Source: an uncultured Bacteroidales bacterium (GTDB lineage: Bacteria > Bacteroidota > Bacteroidia > Bacteroidales > P3). Taken from it: a stretch of 12,661 bases of DNA. The translations under genes and the position numbers were made by a program. Positions 5,718 through 12,619 of the stretch are shown here, piece after piece (position 1 is the stretch's first letter; each line of letters begins with the position of its first letter). The stretch covers positions 1 through 12,661 of the forward strand of contig CALGCG010000005.1 of assembly GCA_937884485.1 (NCBI GenBank). Direction: 5' to 3'. The notes under the pieces are model-generated. The model had not been told where the DNA came from. It ran no database searches and was given only the letters and a program-made list of their open reading frames with translations.

Positions 5718-6020
5718 TTAGAGTTGGTTGCGGTTTTCGGCTCCGTTTCGCCCGTAGGCGTCACGCTGGCCGCGCATGTATGCCTCGCGCTCTGCCGGTG
5801 ACATCTTCTCAATGCTCATGCCGCCCTCGTGGGCATCGCGCATGGCCTGTTCGTAGCCTTCGCGGTAGCCCTCGCGGTATGCCTCACGGTAGCCGACTTC
5901 CTGGCCCATGGTCGAGCCGTTGCCTCGGAACTGGTTGCGCATCTGAGTGCGCATCTGTTCCTTCATGCTTTTGTCCTCATCGGTCATAATGAGGGTCCCT
6001 GAATTAGGATCGTAAATCAT
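5718..6020 (-). CDS. Hypothetical phage protein with Tyr-Arg-Glu-Gly repeats
   Basis: The 100-aa highly charged protein has a repetitive central segment (GYREAYREGYREGYEQAM) likely to form one long helix, and a Met/Arg-rich segment before it. I choose the ATG at 6020 because a strong Shine-Dalgarno site (AAAGGAGAT) lies 8 nt upstream. The alternative ATG at 6053, 2 bp after the previous stop, would add 11 residues (MATAIKKGDNS) and is possible by coupling. The function is not recognised. It is part of the minus-strand structural operon. Confidence 0.55.
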   Translation of the reverse strand: MIYDPNSGTLIMTDEDKSMKEQMRTQMRNQFRGNGSTMGQEVGYREAYREGYREGYEQAMRDAHEGGMSIEKMSPAEREAYMRGQRDAYGRNGAENRNQL

Positions 6021-6055
6021 GCTGTTATCTCCTTTTTTTATTGCAGTCGCCATGA

Positions 6056-6607
6056 CTATGAGTCCTTTTTCCCTCCCTTCGTTGCCGTTGCCGGTGCGCC
6101 GCCGCTCAGTTTCTCCAGCAGCTCGATGGTGCGGGCTTGCAAGTCCTTCATGCCTTGCTGTTCGCTCTTCATCGCTGCCAGTTCTGCCTGCAGGCTTTCG
6201 ATGGTCTCAGCCTGGCGTCGTGTCTGTGCGTAGCCTGGATTGATAATCTCCTTGCACTTGGGGCCGTCCTGCTTCACCTTCTGATAGTAGGCCACGTTTT
6301 GGATAATCTTGTCGGCCTCGGCCATCTTCTCGTCGATGATTCGCTCTGCCGTCTCACGGTTACCCGTGTAGATTTCCGGGTCGCGCCCTGCCACTTCGAG
6401 ATTGACAGGAAGCCCAGGCACAAGGCGGTCTTGTCCGCCGATATTGATGGTCACGTCCACCAGTTGGGTGTTGAGCGTATTCTGCATCGGCCAATAGGGT
6501 GCCGTCTTGCCTTTCACTGTGCCGACTGCCACTTGCAGCCCGCCGTTGGTGCTTATCACATAGAAGTTAGCACCGGGTTGAAGTTCTGAAAAAGTTATCA
6601 TAGTCAT
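6056..6607 (-). CDS. Hypothetical phage protein, beta domain plus coiled coil
   Basis: The 183-aa protein has an N-terminal half rich in beta strands (FSELQPGANFYVISTNGG, then VDVTINIGG) and a C-terminal heptad segment (about 125-165, QTRRQAETIESLQAELAAMK). It ends in a basic, low-complexity tail (GGAPATATKGGKKDS). A folded head followed by a coiled coil fits a structural or scaffolding-type component, but I do not recognise the family. A second in-frame ATG at 6601 is an alternative start. It follows the 117-aa gene by 30 bp and precedes the next gene closely. Confidence 0.6.
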   Translation of the reverse strand: MTMITFSELQPGANFYVISTNGGLQVAVGTVKGKTAPYWPMQNTLNTQLVDVTINIGGQDRLVPGLPVNLEVAGRDPEIYTGNRETAERIIDEKMAEADKIIQNVAYYQKVKQDGPKCKEIINPGYAQTRRQAETIESLQAELAAMKSEQQGMKDLQARTIELLEKLSGGAPATATKGGKKDS

Positions 6608-6637
6608 AGTTCTTTTGATTGTTAATACTCTTGTTGA

Positions 6638-6991
6638 TTAAGTCGTTGCCGGAGCGGGTGTGCTCAGCAGCTGAAGGATGCCGTTGTACTTGTCATTGAA
6701 CACCATCAGGACACCTGTCCCTGTCAGATCAGCCACCGTCACATTCGAGCCTCCGAAGAAGGTCAGCTGGCGGGTGTTGCCGTTAAGGGTGAGTGTCACG
6801 GGCAAAGTCTCTGTCGTTCCCGCAGGAATGGACTGCGGAATGCGGACAAGAAAGATGCCCGTCCTCGGTACTGGACGGAAACCCATTGCAAGGTTAACAG
6901 CCGCAGTCCCGACGGTGATGTTGTTCACTTCGAGATACGGAATGTTGCCATTGGCAAACGGCATCTGATTCGGTACGTTAATTCCAATCAT
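6638..6991 (-). CDS. Hypothetical phage structural protein, beta-sandwich-like
   Basis: The 117-aa protein is made almost wholly of short beta-prone stretches with Gly/Asn/Thr turns (TGIFLVRIPQSIPAGTTE, then LPVTLTLNGN and GGSNVTVADL), with few charged residues. This composition suits a decoration or tail accessory protein. The start is secure: a strong Shine-Dalgarno site AAAGGAGG lies 5 nt before the ATG. No motif gives a function. Confidence 0.6.
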   Translation of the reverse strand: MIGINVPNQMPFANGNIPYLEVNNITVGTAAVNLAMGFRPVPRTGIFLVRIPQSIPAGTTETLPVTLTLNGNTRQLTFFGGSNVTVADLTGTGVLMVFNDKYNGILQLLSTPAPATT

Positions 6992-7009
6992 GATTGCCTC
7001 CTTTCTTGA

Positions 7010-7891
7010 TTAGAAGCCGCCGTAGAATGGAGTCTGGCCGTAGTAGCCGCCGTTGACGTAGGGGGTAGCGTTCACCACCTGAAGGTTCGGGTACTGCACG
7101 GGAACGGTGTTGGGCATCTTGTCCACAATCTCCTTGACGGTGTTCTGGATCGGAGCCAGTTGGGCGTTCACGTAGCCGAGAATCTGCGAGGTCTGGGCAG
7201 CGATGTTGTCCTTCGTGCGGAGCTGGCTGATTTCATCGGCCTGCTTGTCGATGACGGCCTGCATATCACGCTCGCGGGCATCGCAGAACTCCTTGATCAT
7301 CGTGGTCTTCAGGTCGGCGATGGCGTCCACCTGACGCTGGCCCTGTGCGGAGATTTCGCCCTTGATTGTGTTGGTCTGTCCCTCTACGCGCAGCTGGTTC
7401 TCGTAGCCCTGCGTGGTGGTCAACAAGCGGTTGTCGCAGCAGCATTGAGCGAGCTGTGAAGCAAGGTTGCAGTCGCCCTGCTGGAGTGCGTTGATGACCT
7501 GAAGGAAGCCCATGCCGTTGGCACTTGCCAGATTGCTGATAGCAGCCTGTACGCCCATGACAGCGGGAAGCACGGTGTTGTAATTCTGGCCCATCGAAGA
7601 GGCGAGGTTCTGAATGGCTGCACGGCTGGCTGCACCCTCTGCTGTGACGGCCTGGAGAGCCAGTGCGCTGTCAACAGATTGGCAGTTGCAGTTGCCGCCA
7701 CGGTTGCCGAACTGACCGCCGAAGATGTTGGGGAAGATGCTGGCGATGACGGCGAAGCCGAGGATGTCAGTCAGACTCGTCTGTCCGTTGTTGCCAAAGA
7801 TACCGCCGCCGTTACCGGCTACTGGGAGGATTGTAGCTCCTCCGTTCTGATTGCCTCCGTTCTGAGGCAGTTGGATGATTTCTGATGCCAT
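7010..7891 (-). CDS. Hypothetical Cys-rich phage protein with helical core
   Basis: The 293-aa protein has a Gly/Asn-rich N-terminus, a hydrophobic stretch (about 43-58, LGFAVIASIFPNIFG), then clustered cysteines: C68 and C70 in GGNCNCQ, C141, a CCC triplet at 150-152 and C203. The middle is Ala/Gln-rich and helical (about 75-235), and the end is Gly/Tyr-rich (NGGYYGQTPFYGGF). The cysteines suggest metal binding or disulfides in the particle. I have seen proteins of this general style in gut phages but cannot assign a role. The ATG at 7891 is preferred over an in-frame TTG at 7897. It is not a membrane protein beyond the one weak hydrophobic stretch. Confidence 0.6.
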   Translation of the reverse strand: MASEIIQLPQNGGNQNGGATILPVAGNGGGIFGNNGQTSLTDILGFAVIASIFPNIFGGQFGNRGGNCNCQSVDSALALQAVTAEGAASRAAIQNLASSMGQNYNTVLPAVMGVQAAISNLASANGMGFLQVINALQQGDCNLASQLAQCCCDNRLLTTTQGYENQLRVEGQTNTIKGEISAQGQRQVDAIADLKTTMIKEFCDARERDMQAVIDKQADEISQLRTKDNIAAQTSQILGYVNAQLAPIQNTVKEIVDKMPNTVPVQYPNLQVVNATPYVNGGYYGQTPFYGGF

Positions 7892-7926
7892 AAACAAAAA
7901 GAAATTAAATTGTTAAACTTATACAT

Positions 7927-7941
7927 ACGGCACTTTGCCGT
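7927..7941. other. Small intergenic hairpin
   Basis: ACGGCA (7927-7932) and TGCCGT (7936-7941) form a perfect 6-bp stem with a 3-nt loop in the 84-bp gap between the 114-aa and 293-aa genes. No T-run follows. It may modulate expression within the operon. Confidence 0.3.
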
Positions 7942-7975
7942 ACAATTATCTATTGTTTTGCCGTTTGGGGTTTAC

Positions 7976-8320
7976 TCAGACATCAATGCTCTCAGCAAAC
8001 TCGTTGTATGCCTTGAATTCGGCATATTCCGCAGATTCATACTGAAGGGATGCCTTCAGCACCTTGGCCAAGGTCTTTCGCAGGATCTTCACTTCGTCGC
8101 CGTCGGGATGAATCTCGCTGATGACGGAATCCTTCACCTTGTGCGGGTCGCGTGCGTCTGGCACCTGATAGATGTCGTACTGATACTCCGTGCGCTCTTC
8201 CTGGGTGTCAGGGTCGGTCATCTTGACCTCGCGCTCGTTGGTGAACACCTCACCGCTGTTGTCGCCGGTGAGCTTGTGCAGGCCAAGTGCCTGCTTCTCG
8301 GGGAAATTGGCTGTGTACAT
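7976..8320 (-). CDS. Hypothetical protein downstream of the reverse transcriptase
   Basis: The 114-aa protein has a polar first half (ERTEYQYDIYQVPDARDPHK) and a helical C-terminal half (DEVKILRKTLAKVLKASL, then EFKAYNEFAESI). It starts 8 bp after the reverse transcriptase stop and so probably shares its transcript. Size would allow an Avd-like accessory protein, but Avd is an almost purely helical, basic four-helix bundle. This protein is acidic with a strand-like N-terminal half, so I do not call it Avd. The function is unknown. Confidence 0.6.
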   Translation of the reverse strand: MYTANFPEKQALGLHKLTGDNSGEVFTNEREVKMTDPDTQEERTEYQYDIYQVPDARDPHKVKDSVISEIHPDGDEVKILRKTLAKVLKASLQYESAEYAEFKAYNEFAESIDV

Positions 8321-8328
8321 AATCGTTG

Positions 8329-9639
8329 TTATTTTGGGATGTTGAATTGTTTTCTTATCATTTCTTCTTCCTCAGCGTCGGTATAGACCGTACCATCATA
8401 GTAGAAGCCGCTCCAGTCGTGCACTATCTTCATGTCGCGCAGGGGGATGTCATTCCGTGTCTTTGTGTCAAGGTACTTGCAAATCTTCTGTGCGCCCGTC
8501 GAATAGACTATCAGTCCCAGCCCGTCGGCAAGTGCCTGAATGTGGTAGTAACTGTCGCAGTCTTTCTGATTGCTGCTGCGTTTCTGAAAGTCAACGATGG
8601 TGTGGCTGATACCCTCCATCGTCTCAATCTTCATGGGTCGCCCTGCAAAGGGGCGACGGATTTTCTCGTTCATAGTTCTGTTGTCTTGATATTGTACTCG
8701 TTTCTTCAGTTCCTTGGTGTCTGCCACCTCGATGATGCCCTTGTATGAGCCCATGCTGCGCTCACGGTGGCGAGCCTTCACGTATCGCTTCTTAGTGGCT
8801 TGTGTCAAGTGAACATAGCTACGTCCGAACTTATAGCCGCAGAAGATGATGTCCTGACTGTCAACGGGGCGCACGTACATCGGCTTGTAGTGCAACCGCA
8901 TCTGCCTGGCCCATATCCGCATGTCGCGGCGCAGATTGTTCAGCGTCTTCTTATCCTTGCTGAAGGCTATGAAGTCATCGGCAAAGTTCACCAGTTTGAT
9001 ATGCTTTCCGTACTTCTCCTTGGCCTTTCGGATGATGACCGACATATTGAGGTTGGCAATGAGGTGGGAGAACGGGTCGCCGATGGCGAGTCGCTTCTGG
9101 TTGAAGAGGTGTTGACGGATCACCGCCCTCGTGCGCTTGTCCTTCACCTGTCGCTCTATCAACTCCATGCTAATGACATTATCCACATGGTCGTAGAATT
9201 TGGAGATGTCGCCTTGCAAATAGTGCGTCAGGCTTCGGTCGTTCATCAGCACCCGCATACGGGCAACCACCTGGTGCCGCTTGTCGCTTGCCAGCACTCC
9301 GCAACCCGGTAGTCCGCCCAGCATGTCGTCGGTCATCTGTCGCAAGATGAGCGGCTCGATGGCATCTTTCACGGTGTTCTGCACACAGCGGTCTTCGTAG
9401 GGCAGAACCGAAATGTCGCGCTCCTTCTTCTTGTCGCGCAGACGGAAATGGCGGTATCTGCCGATAGTGTATGAGCCGGTGGCGAGTTCCGCCTGCTTCC
9501 GTTGGCAGAACCCATCCACATCTGCCATAACCTCCACTACCTCACGCTTGGCGCGTTGGCGTGAGCTCTTGGCCATGTAGCTGTCATAGACGGCAGCGTG
9601 AAGGCCAGTGGTGATATTGTTCCATGTTGATGTGCACAT
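8329..9639 (-). CDS. DGR reverse transcriptase with C-terminal extension
   Basis: The 436-aa protein carries the reverse transcriptase blocks in order: RxRDKKKERDISVLPYEDR near 66-85; LGGLPGCG (motif 2a region); motif A GDISKFYD with Asp144; motif B IGDPFSH at 186-192; motif C FADD with Asp221 and Asp222; and FCGYKF at 266-271. Sequence type and its place beside TR and VR make it a DGR enzyme, which copies TR RNA into cDNA with errors at adenines for homing into VR. Most DGR enzymes have S-Q at the end of motif B, whereas this one has S-H (His192). Residues about 335-436 extend past the thumb and look like a separate small domain (YYHIQALADGL, YSTG, GFYYDG), perhaps a nucleic-acid-binding phage domain. 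The ATG at 9639 is preferred over an in-frame TTG at 9645. Confidence 0.9.
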   Translation of the reverse strand: MCTSTWNNITTGLHAAVYDSYMAKSSRQRAKREVVEVMADVDGFCQRKQAELATGSYTIGRYRHFRLRDKKKERDISVLPYEDRCVQNTVKDAIEPLILRQMTDDMLGGLPGCGVLASDKRHQVVARMRVLMNDRSLTHYLQGDISKFYDHVDNVISMELIERQVKDKRTRAVIRQHLFNQKRLAIGDPFSHLIANLNMSVIIRKAKEKYGKHIKLVNFADDFIAFSKDKKTLNNLRRDMRIWARQMRLHYKPMYVRPVDSQDIIFCGYKFGRSYVHLTQATKKRYVKARHRERSMGSYKGIIEVADTKELKKRVQYQDNRTMNEKIRRPFAGRPMKIETMEGISHTIVDFQKRSSNQKDCDSYYHIQALADGLGLIVYSTGAQKICKYLDTKTRNDIPLRDMKIVHDWSGFYYDGTVYTDAEEEEMIRKQFNIPK

Positions 9640-10156
9640 TGTCAATTATCAATTCTCAATTTGCGGCATTGCCGCACAGACCTGTTGCGCCGATGGCGGG
9701 GTTTCCGAACGCCCCGCAGCCTACCCTTTCCTTTGCTATTTCTTGCACGGTCGGCTGGTGGTCTTAGCACCTTTTCTTTGCGTTGTTTCGCTCTCTTCGT
9801 CAGCGAGGCTTTGCACCTGCCTCTTCATGCTCAGGTCTAAGCAATCGAGGGCTTATATGTTACTGTTGGCTAATAGTTGCCGAAGCCGATGTTCGAGTTC
9901 GTGTTCGCAGGCGAGTTGTTAGCGTTCATCGTAAGCGGTGAGAGAACGTTGTTGTTAGCGTTGTTGCCGCGACGAAAGCCACGAACCGACCGTACAGTGC
10001 AGCCGCCTTATCATTCTGTCATAGAACTCAACCTCACCAGCTCGCGGCTACTCCGATTCGCTTGCCCCATTTGGCGGCTGGCCTGGATTTCTGTTTCGTC
10101 GATGCGGGGCCGCATCTCCACACTATTCGTGTGAAATAGTGTCTGAGGTTTACCAT
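9640..10156 (-). ncRNA. Candidate structured TR RNA (TR with 5' and 3' flanks)
   Basis: This block of about 500 bp between the terminator and the reverse transcriptase has no convincing gene. Hairpins flank the TR. On the 5' side (minus sense) they are CACTATT/AATAGTG (10121-10141) and GATGCG/CGCATC with a 4-nt loop (10101-10116). On the 3' side they are GAGGC/GCCTC (9805-9823), GCGGGG/CCCCGC (9696-9717) and TGCGGCA/TGCCGCA (9662-9676). In known DGRs the TR RNA and its 3' spacer are needed for priming and Avd/RT binding. RNA ends and promoter are not visible. A 30-codon minus-strand ORF (9828-9736) and a 33-codon one (near 10110) are too short to call. An AT-rich TTGAGAATTGATAATTGAC stretch lies just before the RT start. 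Confidence 0.5.
9871..9990 (-). repeat. DGR template repeat (TR)
   Basis: These 120 bp align without gaps to 10337-10456 at an offset of 466 with 16 mismatches. Every mismatch is at a T on the + strand, so at an adenine in the TR coding strand: 11 changed to G, 3 to T and 2 to C. There are 31 such adenines. Read in the VR frame the TR encodes 12 Asn codons, all AAC, the classical way to give many residue types without stop codons. It then runs into an in-frame TAG at its 3' end. Homology stops sharply at 9870 (a non-adenine mismatch) and 9991. It lies 231 bp before the RT start. Confidence 0.95.
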
Positions 10157-10194
10157 AAAAAAAAGAGGTCATCCCCATTGCTGAAGATAACCTC
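10157..10194 (-). terminator. Rho-independent terminator after the DGR target gene
   Basis: On the minus strand GAGGTTATC (10194-10186) pairs with GATGACCTC (10173-10165): 9 bp with one G-U wobble and a 12-nt loop. Eight T residues follow (10164-10157). It would end the target-gene transcript before the template repeat. On the + strand the same stem is followed by GATTTTT, so it may work in both directions. Confidence 0.75.
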
Positions 10195-10320
10195 GATTTT
10201 TGAATTTTCGCGCCGACCGCCTTGCGGCGGTATTATAGCCTTCGCTTTCGCTCGGCGGCCCTCACTTCGTTCGGGCGGGTTTACGTTTTCGCGCTCGCTT
10301 TGCTCGCGGGTTTACGTTTC
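10195..10320 (-). other. 3' untranslated region of the DGR target gene
   Basis: This 126-bp stretch lies between the target stop codon and the terminator. It contains a perfect hairpin ACCGCC-TTGC-GGCGGT (10216-10231; the loop is GCAA in the mRNA sense) and a 14-bp direct repeat GCGGGTTTACGTTT (10275-10288 and 10306-10319) in a region of CGCTTTCGCTC-like simple repeats. DGR target sites often need a hairpin just after VR, but this one is about 106 bp away. No ORF is seen. Confidence 0.4.
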
Positions 10321-12441
10321 CTATTTCGTTATGCGGCAACAGGTGCCGAAGCCGACGGTCGAGTACGCGTCCGCAGGCGAGCTGCCAGCGTTCAACGTAA
10401 GCGGTGAGAGAACGCTGCCGTTAGCGATGTTGCCGCGACGAAAGCCACGAACCGACTTTTTTCCAGCACTTGCGTTACCGCCCGTGAACCAGTTATACTT
10501 GCCCACGTAGGTATGCAAGCCTGCGTCGCTCTTGTTGGCATTGCTATTGGGCAGCATCAACGCACCGTTGAGATAATTCTTGGCATATCCATCACCTTTC
10601 TGTACAGTCAGCACATGATCGTAGATGGTCTCGAAGTCTCGTGGCGTTGCTGGGTCGTAGTTCTCAGCGGCAATGCTCTTCACCAGTTCTGCCTGGTCGC
10701 GCTCAATAAAGCACTCATATTGTCCGTTCTCATCTTCTGTAAACAGCAGTCCTGAAGTCCACCATGATGGGCTCACCTGTGTGGTCATGCCGTGAACGAG
10801 GGCTGTGCTGACGAGTATCTCCACGCGGTTGCCGGCTATGCTCGTCACGTTGTCCGTCGGGTCGATAGCGTTGGCACCAGCCTGTGTTGCCATGAGTTTC
10901 CACACCACGCAGGTCATCTCTCCGTGGCTTGGACCGTTGAAGCCTTGCACGCTGCGGTACTTGTACTTGTTGCCCTCGAAGACGAACCACTCCAACTCGT
11001 GCACATCGTTCTCGATGGCATACGACACCGCACGGTGTGCCTCCAGAATGTGCCACGGATTTCTCCATGAGTTGATGACGTTAGCGGCATACTCATTTCC
11101 TTCTGTGTGACCCGTCAGGAAGCGGACGTTGCCGCCCAGTGAGTAATACTTCCATGCACCGTCCTTATCTATCACGCGCAGTCCGTTCTTCGCACCGTTG
11201 CCCGCCTGCTCCCAGTCGCCTGCAGCGGTGGCGGGGTCATTGGAGGAGAAGCCGCTGCCCATGCGGTTGGCGTTGTGCGCGTCGAATGTGCCACCCTCGG
11301 CGAGTATCAGCGACATCAGACGGTTGCACCCCTCTGCCGTCTGGTTCATCCAGGGCACGGTCTTTGTCGGGTCGGCGTTCAGGTTCATGGCCCGCTGCTC
11401 ACCCGTAGGCAGGTCGATGTCGGTAGAGTGCAAGCCGCCTGCACCACCCAGCAGCGTCTCGTTGGCATCGTAGGTCTCCACGATGTCACCCGTCTCCGGG
11501 TCGGTGGTATAGACGTACTTACCCGTCACGCCCACGGGGGCATCGTAAGAGCCGTTCCACTCAGGGTTATAGACAGAGTGCATACGCACCACGTTGTCAG
11601 TGTCCGTATGGCTTACACAGTAGTCAGGACTCCAGCCGAACTTCTCCATGTGCTCTGCCTCGATGCCCTGCCATGTGAACGGTGTGCGCGACATCAGGAA
11701 CACGTCGTACTCCGTACCATCGATGGTGTGCTTGCCGTTGATGCTGTAGAAGTCCTCAATGTTTACTATCAGCACATCGCCCTCCGAGCCGTCTATCTTG
11801 TGAGGTGTGCCGTAGATGTCAAGCCACATGGGCACGCCGTCGATAGTTTTTGCACCGAACTTCTGGAGTACATGCAGGATGGTGCCAACCTGGGCATCGT
11901 CGCCACTGAGTTTCGTTCCCACCAAACAAGGATAGAACAGCGAGAACACCGACTCGCGTCCGAAGCCGCCCTGCTCATGATACTTGTACGACTTGTAGGA
12001 GAGTGCCGGACTTGACGAGCCTGCCACGCGGACATAGCCCTCGGCGATAGTCTCGATGTCGGCGACGATGGATTGGAGCGCGGCGATGGCATCCGCATTG
12101 GCTTGCTCCGCCTGCTGTGCGCGGGTCACCTCTGCCGTCAGGTCTGCCTGCGATGCCTTCTGACCAATCGCTGTATTGATAGCCGACAGTGCCGCGTCTA
12201 TCTCCGTCTTGGTATAATATTGCCCGAGGGCGGTGGTGATGGCGGTACTGATGAACGAAGCCGCATTCCGTACTGGACTACTGGAACGGGAAACATTCAA
12301 TATGTTCCAGTTCAGCCCGTACTGTCCGCCATCGCTGCCGGTGTACAGTGAGGTGCAGAAAGTGCTGGATTTCCCGTGGTGTCTGGCAGTGTATGTAGGT
12401 ATTTTCTCGTTGGCGGCGTATATCATTCTGCTGGTTGCCAT
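10321..12441 (-). CDS. DGR target protein, tail-fibre-like with variable C-terminus
   Basis: The 706-aa protein has an N-terminal region of phage tail-fibre type: a short anchor (1-70), then YYTKTEIDAALSAINTAIG and a heptad segment to about residue 133 that should form a trimeric coiled coil. A large beta-rich body full of Gly, Trp, Tyr and Asp follows. The last 44 residues hold the variable repeat, preceded by GKYNWFTGGN and starting SVRGFRRGN, like the C-type-lectin/FGE-type ends of other DGR targets. It probably forms a receptor-binding tip whose surface residues are diversified. The ATG at 12441 (MATSRMIYAANEK) is used; the longer frame begins with TTG at 12534 and adds an implausible Cys-rich leader. 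Transcription probably stops at 10157-10194. Fold and host-binding role are inferred. Confidence 0.85.
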   Translation of the reverse strand: MATSRMIYAANEKIPTYTARHHGKSSTFCTSLYTGSDGGQYGLNWNILNVSRSSSPVRNAASFISTAITTALGQYYTKTEIDAALSAINTAIGQKASQADLTAEVTRAQQAEQANADAIAALQSIVADIETIAEGYVRVAGSSSPALSYKSYKYHEQGGFGRESVFSLFYPCLVGTKLSGDDAQVGTILHVLQKFGAKTIDGVPMWLDIYGTPHKIDGSEGDVLIVNIEDFYSINGKHTIDGTEYDVFLMSRTPFTWQGIEAEHMEKFGWSPDYCVSHTDTDNVVRMHSVYNPEWNGSYDAPVGVTGKYVYTTDPETGDIVETYDANETLLGGAGGLHSTDIDLPTGEQRAMNLNADPTKTVPWMNQTAEGCNRLMSLILAEGGTFDAHNANRMGSGFSSNDPATAAGDWEQAGNGAKNGLRVIDKDGAWKYYSLGGNVRFLTGHTEGNEYAANVINSWRNPWHILEAHRAVSYAIENDVHELEWFVFEGNKYKYRSVQGFNGPSHGEMTCVVWKLMATQAGANAIDPTDNVTSIAGNRVEILVSTALVHGMTTQVSPSWWTSGLLFTEDENGQYECFIERDQAELVKSIAAENYDPATPRDFETIYDHVLTVQKGDGYAKNYLNGALMLPNSNANKSDAGLHTYVGKYNWFTGGNASAGKKSVRGFRRGNIANGSVLSPLTLNAGSSPADAYSTVGFGTCCRITK
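10337..10456 (-). repeat. DGR variable repeat (VR)
   Basis: This is the 3' end of the target gene, encoding residues 663-702 of 706. Compared with the TR, 14 codons differ, and all are non-synonymous: nine Asn to Ile, Gly, Ser, Gly, Ser, Asp, Tyr, Thr and Thr; Met to Leu; Thr to Ala; Ile to Val; Tyr to Cys; and the TR's TAG to Cys. The flanks SVRGFRRGN and GFG are unchanged because their codons carry no variable adenine. Four codons and the stop follow the repeat. Only one VR is seen in the window. Confidence 0.95.
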
Positions 12442-12619
12442 GTTGGTGAAGCGTGTGTCCAACAAACAACCGGCAATGCACAAATAAAAACAGGTTCTAT
12501 GTCTAGAACAGATAGAATATGTAAGTATAATCAATTAATAAGAATAGAGGAAGAATTAGAAAAATAATTGCATAATATACATAAATATGATATTATATTA
12601 TTGCGTTTGGAGGGATAGT
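12442..12619. other. AT-rich intergenic region at the right end
   Basis: From about 12481 onward the sequence becomes very AT-rich (about 22% G+C, counted by hand to 12661). A possible sigma70-like promoter reads rightward: TTGCAT (12568-12573), 17 bp, TATTAT (12591-12596). A 22-codon ORF (12499-12567, starting MSRTDRICKY) has coding-like residues but no support. The promoter of the minus-strand DGR target should also lie here or just inside; no exact TAnnTTTG box is seen, though TTTATTTG occurs near 12482-12489. Confidence 0.35.

Noticed and set aside
9736..9828. Minus-strand 30-codon ORF between TR and RT as a small Avd-like gene
   Set aside because: Too short for Avd (about 120 aa), no ribosome binding site, and it spans a hairpin of the TR spacer.
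10216..10231. Hairpin with GCAA loop as the DGR cruciform element
   Set aside because: It is about 106 bp beyond the VR end, whereas the BPP-1 element is within a few bases. Kept only as a weak candidate in the findings.
10241..10320. CRISPR array or satellite from the repeated CGCTTTCGCTC-like words
   Set aside because: The words are short and unevenly spaced, with only one 14-bp direct repeat and no repeat-spacer periodicity.
11275..12015. Long + strand ORF (246 codons)
   Set aside because: Antisense to the body of the DGR target gene, with a His/Arg/Val-rich shadow composition and no recognisable domain.
12442..12534. N-terminal extension of the DGR target from a TTG at 12534
   Set aside because: The added 31 residues are Cys-rich and run into the AT-rich segment. 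The ATG at 12441 gives a normal phage protein start.
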